Shown here piece after piece: positions 6,931-8,871 of a stretch of 8,871 bases of DNA. The first letter of the stretch is position 1. Each line of letters opens with the position of its first letter. The position numbers and the translations under genes are program-made. Source of the stretch: Chitinivibrionales bacterium (GTDB taxonomy: Bacteria > Fibrobacterota > Chitinivibrionia > Chitinivibrionales > FEN-1185); NCBI GenBank assembly GCA_028718065.1, contig JAQUMP010000120.1, forward strand, positions 1 through 8,871, in the 5' to 3' direction. Under the pieces are notes generated by a model. The model saw only the letters and a list, made by a program, of their open reading frames with translations, had not been told where the DNA came from and ran no database searches.

Positions 6931-7353
6931 TTAGCGCAAGTAAACGAGCGTCGCACCCGCGCCGCCGTCGCGCAGGGCGGCGGGCTTAAAGCTTTTTATC
7001 TGCAATGCCGGGGAATGCTCAAGCAGGGAAAGAACCAAACTTTTAAGCACCGGGCCTTCGCCCGGTTTGGAATGCAGCCCATAGCCGTGGATAATCAGCA
7101 GTTCCTGCACGCCCGTTTCGCGGCAATTCCGGATAGTCAATTTGATTTGCTTTTCGGCCTCGAACTCCCGCATGCCGTGCAAATCCAGAATTTTTCTCAC
7201 CACCCCGTGCCGTTTTTCTTCCTGTTTTTTCTCGATTATTTTTTTCTTCTGTTCGCTGATATCTTTATCTTGTACTCCGAACGTATCAAGATATTTTAGA
7301 ATTTCTTCGTGATATTCTATTGCGTTATTTTTATTTGGTTTTGTTTTTTTCAT
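6931..7353 (-). CDS. Small Smr-domain protein (MutS2 C-terminal / Smr family)
   Basis: The ATG at 7353 gives 140 residues and has a strong GAGGTG Shine-Dalgarno; the longer TTG start at 7404 would have none. Residues 1-50 are charged, Lys/Glu-rich and probably helical (EQKKKIIEKKQEEK). The Smr domain covers about 53-140 with all hallmark motifs: LDLHGM (56-61), HGYG (89-92), GEGPVLK (98-104) and the terminal DGGAGATLVYL. Smr domains bind nucleic acid and often have nicking endonuclease activity, on branched DNA or, for some members, in mRNA or ribosome quality control. The role here is not known. It lies 98 nt downstream of the aminopeptidase gene on the same strand. Its 3' end converges on the Ig-like gene with only 10 nt between stop codons. 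Confidence 0.9.
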   Translation of the reverse strand: MKKTKPNKNNAIEYHEEILKYLDTFGVQDKDISEQKKKIIEKKQEEKRHGVVRKILDLHGMREFEAEKQIKLTIRNCRETGVQELLIIHGYGLHSKPGEGPVLKSLVLSLLEHSPALQIKSFKPAALRDGGAGATLVYLR

Positions 7354-7360
7354 GGTAGAA

Positions 7361-7426
7361 CCCACCTCGTGCGTGGGGGGTGTAGGATGTTTCTTGTTCT
7401 GCAAAGCTTTGTCTACCCCCCTACGC
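7361..7426 (-). promoter_or_regulatory. Leader with two alternative hairpins before the Smr gene
   Basis: Two inverted repeats share bases. The long one pairs 7371-7385 with 7413-7426: a GCGT/ACGC block, a G6/C6 block and a short TAG/CTA end, with small bulges and a loop of 27 nt. The short one pairs 7361-7365 (CCCAC on the plus strand) with 7373-7377 (GTGGG), so it covers the Shine-Dalgarno of the Smr gene. Both cannot form together because 7373-7377 belong to both. No run of U follows, so a transcription terminator is unlikely. A translational switch is inferred; no riboswitch family is recognised. Confidence 0.4.
7364..7368 (-). promoter_or_regulatory. Shine-Dalgarno of the Smr gene
   Basis: On the minus strand GAGGT (7368-7364), continuing as GGG, lies 10 nt before the ATG at 7353. 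It settles the start codon. The same bases form one arm of a small hairpin with 7373-7377. Confidence 0.7.
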
Positions 7427-7451
7427 GGCTCAGCAGGCCAAAATATATTTA

Positions 7452-8408
7452 TTATTTTACCAACTCAACTTTATCAAGTAACAACTCTCCATCCGCCCAT
7501 ACATCCGGATTTTTAACAATGCCGTCCAGGTGCACCGGCACGCGCACGGCGCCGCCCATGGAGGCGTTGTCGCCGAGCGCGAAATGGATCGTGCCGCGCA
7601 CTTTCTCGTCTTCCAGGATCGAGCCGGTAATGCGCGCCGCCGGGTGCGCGCCGATCCCGAATTCGGCGATGGTGCGGCTTGACGGACGATATGTTTTAAA
7701 GGTTTCGTCAAGCTCCGGCTTTACAACATGGTCGGCCACGGCAACAACCCTGCCTTTTTTTACGGTGAGCAGAATCGGTTTTTCGCAGATGCCGCCGATG
7801 GCAAAGGAACCGTCGAAAGCGATCGTGCCTTCGGCCGTGCCCTCCAGCGGCGCGCAGTAAATTTCCCCCGCGGGCAGGTTGCCGAAAGCGCCTCGGCCGG
7901 TTATACGGCCGTCGTCGATTTTAAGTGGCCTTCCGGTAATTTCAAAAGCCAGGTCGCATCCCGCTTCGGAGACCACCCGGACCTTTTTTGCGCCTTTAAG
8001 GCGCCCGGCGATTTTGCGTGTGTAAACGCCAAGGCGTTCCCAATCGGCGTCCATGGTGCGCAGGAAGGTTTCTTCCGTTATACCGGGCAGCGTGGCAATG
8101 CGCGTGCCGGCGGCGCAGGCCGTGCGCCGCGCCTGGGTATGCGAAAGGGATTTGGAAGTGGGCATTACCGCTACGTCGAATTTTTTAAAAAGCTCGCCGA
8201 TTTCCGGCGGCGGTTCGTTGCCGTTTTGCCGCCGCGGGGCCATGACCACCATCACCGCTTCGCGGCAGAGCGCGCGTCCGGCCTGCCAGAGCGCCTCGCC
8301 GATTGTAAAGCAAGGGTCGTCGCACACCACCAGCAATTGCTCGTTGCGTTTTAATCCGAGGCATTTGGTGAGTGCGATATCGGCGCAGTCTAAAAGGGGT
8401 TTATTCAT
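7452..8408 (-). CDS. M29-type aminopeptidase (AmpS / leucyl-aminopeptidase-like)
   Basis: This is a 318-residue cytoplasmic protein of the COG2309 class. The N-terminal alpha/beta half (1-150) contains LLVVCDDP and MVVMAPRR strands. The C-terminal metal-binding half has the family motifs in order: NLPAGEIYCAPLEGTAEGTI (E189 candidate ligand), EFGIGAHP (E249), LEDEKVRGTIHFALGDN (E266, E268, H275) and VPVHLDG (H293, D295). Together these supply the Glu/His/Asp set expected for the co-catalytic metal pair. It is shorter than classical Thermus AmpT/AmpS (about 410) but matches the many 310-370-residue relatives. It would release N-terminal residues from peptides; a NicX-like ring-cleaving dioxygenase relative is the alternative. 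The start ATG has only an AAGA-like ribosome-binding site in an AT-rich leader. The Smr gene follows on the same strand. Confidence 0.82.
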   Translation of the reverse strand: MNKPLLDCADIALTKCLGLKRNEQLLVVCDDPCFTIGEALWQAGRALCREAVMVVMAPRRQNGNEPPPEIGELFKKFDVAVMPTSKSLSHTQARRTACAAGTRIATLPGITEETFLRTMDADWERLGVYTRKIAGRLKGAKKVRVVSEAGCDLAFEITGRPLKIDDGRITGRGAFGNLPAGEIYCAPLEGTAEGTIAFDGSFAIGGICEKPILLTVKKGRVVAVADHVVKPELDETFKTYRPSSRTIAEFGIGAHPAARITGSILEDEKVRGTIHFALGDNASMGGAVRVPVHLDGIVKNPDVWADGELLLDKVELVK

Positions 8409-8457
8409 ATTTTATATTCTTAATTTTTCATATAAGATATAGTCTGCAAAAACGATT

Positions 8458-8748
8458 TTACAGAACTCTGCCAACGGTCTTTTTTGCAAACTGTTTGAAC
8501 GATTCCGAATTTTTAACTCGGTTCAAATCCATAATTTTTTTCACGATTAATTCAGCATCCGTATATTCAACATATTTTGTACGGCTACCAAGTTCGTGGT
8601 TGAATAGCTTCGTTAACCATGTCTTAGGCAATCTTTGTAAATCGGGCTTTTTTACTTTCTTAATCCGGCCCACCGGGTGTGGATGTTTTCTTTCTTCGAT
8701 ATACGAACGTAAGGCCCTCTCATCTGCAATCAGCCAGGATTCAAGTGC
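8458..8748 (-). pseudogene. 5'-truncated DUF4276-like gene remnant
   Basis: The open frame after the TAG at 8749-8751 encodes 96 residues ending in TAA at 8458-8460. The fragment begins ALESWLIADERALRSY, followed by a basic stretch, a PKTWLTKLF helix, a TKYVEYTDAELI segment, an MDLNRVKNSESFKQF segment and a basic tail. The order 'E(S/A)WL(I/L)AD ... Y-K ... D-L ... S-SF' is how the C-terminal half of DUF4276-like proteins reads. Those are about 200 residues long and often lie beside AAA ATPases in defence-type islands. The N-terminal half with its expected acidic motifs is missing. The only alternative starter in frame is GTG at 8673 without a ribosome-binding site, and it would lose the ESWLIAD motif. 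The same frame continues beyond TAG (8749-8751) and TGA (8770-8772) to the window edge. Base composition is far more AT-rich than the neighbours. Family assignment is tentative; decay is the better supported claim. Confidence 0.5.
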
Positions 8749-8770
8749 CTATTCTTGTCCATTCGGCACT
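8744..8770. repeat. Perfect 6-bp inverted repeat at the break of the DUF4276-like frame
   Basis: AGTGCC (8744-8749) and GGCACT (8765-8770) are perfect inverted copies around a 15-nt loop. The two in-frame stops of the broken gene overlap the outer ends of this element. It may be a footprint of an insertion or excision, or chance. Confidence 0.35.
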
Positions 8771-8871
8771 CAAAAATCGTTTGATCCGGCTTGACCCCGT
8801 GCGACAAAACGACTGTTAGGTAAAAATATATACCCCTGCCGGATGAAGTCTATTTTTTCCGCATTGATTCC
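8749..8871 (-). other. Unassigned right edge: AT-rich, in-frame but stop-interrupted
   Basis: Read on the minus strand from the window edge, the frame is open for 33 residues (with a QGYIFLPNSRFVARGQAG segment) and stops at TGA 8770-8772. It is the same frame as the DUF4276-like fragment. I cannot assign the peptide to a family. It may be the end of another gene cut by the window or the eroded upstream part of the remnant. Confidence 0.25.
8777..8812. repeat. Imperfect inverted repeat centred on TTGACCCC
   Basis: TCGTTTG (8777-8783) pairs with CAAAACGA (8805-8812) with a one-base bulge, around a 21-nt GC-richer centre containing GGCTTGACCCC. Similar TTGACCCC-type sequences are often seen at ends of REP-associated (IS200-like) transposase units, but no transposase is present here, so this link is only a suggestion. 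Confidence 0.25.

Noticed and set aside
6961..6997. GC-rich hairpin (GCCGCC/GGCGGC) followed by TTTTT as a terminator for the plus-strand operon
   Set aside because: The T run is 11 nt beyond the stem, and the stem encodes conserved Smr residues on the other strand, which explains its sequence.
7309..7860. A 183-codon plus-strand frame over the Smr leader and the aminopeptidase end
   Set aside because: It lies opposite the metal-binding half of the aminopeptidase, whose motifs are clear, and shows no motif of its own.
8444..8463. Hairpin over the stop of the DUF4276-like remnant as a terminator
   Set aside because: The stem is mostly A-T with one G-U pair and is not followed by a U run.
8372..8794. 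A 140-codon plus-strand frame over the aminopeptidase start and the DUF4276-like remnant
   Set aside because: It is antisense to the better supported frame, Phe/Ser-rich as expected opposite Lys/Glu-rich coding DNA, and has no recognised domain.
8814..8820. GTTAGGT resembling an integron attC core (GTTRRRY)
   Set aside because: No partner RYYYAAC box or attC-like palindrome lies at a suitable distance; a 7-base degenerate match is expected by chance.

Overview
The window reads as a GC-rich bacterial chromosome segment (by eye mid-fifties percent GC, not computed) from a flagellated, probably Gram-negative organism that makes exported multi-Ig-like surface proteins. The flagellar accessory genes, the tandem-FHA protein and the Ig-like exported protein together would fit Fibrobacterota-type or deltaproteobacterial-type lineages, but nothing here fixes the taxon.

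Bases 1-3533 (minus strand) form a flagellar accessory operon. It runs from a membrane protein with a signal peptide, coiled coil, one membrane helix and a C-terminal helix-turn-helix-like end (SwrB/DUF6115/DUF2802-like layout), to a long FliK-type hook-length-control protein, to the start of a stand-alone FlhB C-terminal domain homologue (FhlB) that runs off the left edge. The gap before fliK is unusual. It holds a sigma-28-like promoter and an open reading frame that could be entered by a -1 shift on an A AAA AAG heptamer at the end of the upstream gene, and that ends in ATGA on the fliK start codon.

Bases 3534-3702 are a divergent promoter region with overlapping sigma-70-like elements on both strands. 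Bases 3703-6920 (plus strand) are a tightly packed operon: a double-FHA phosphothreonine-reader protein, a calcineurin-like phosphoesterase 6 nt downstream, and a translationally coupled (TAATG) exported protein of about five Ig/cadherin-like modules. The last gene appears frame-disrupted at its 3' end.

Bases 6931-8408 (minus strand) carry an M29-type aminopeptidase followed by a small Smr-domain protein. The 98-nt gap between them contains two mutually exclusive hairpins, one of which masks the Smr ribosome-binding site. Bases 8409-8871 are clearly more AT-rich and carry a 5'-broken, DUF4276-like gene remnant with two in-frame stops and two inverted repeats, which suggests a decayed mobile or defence-type gene. 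No tRNA, rRNA, CRISPR array or complete insertion sequence was seen.
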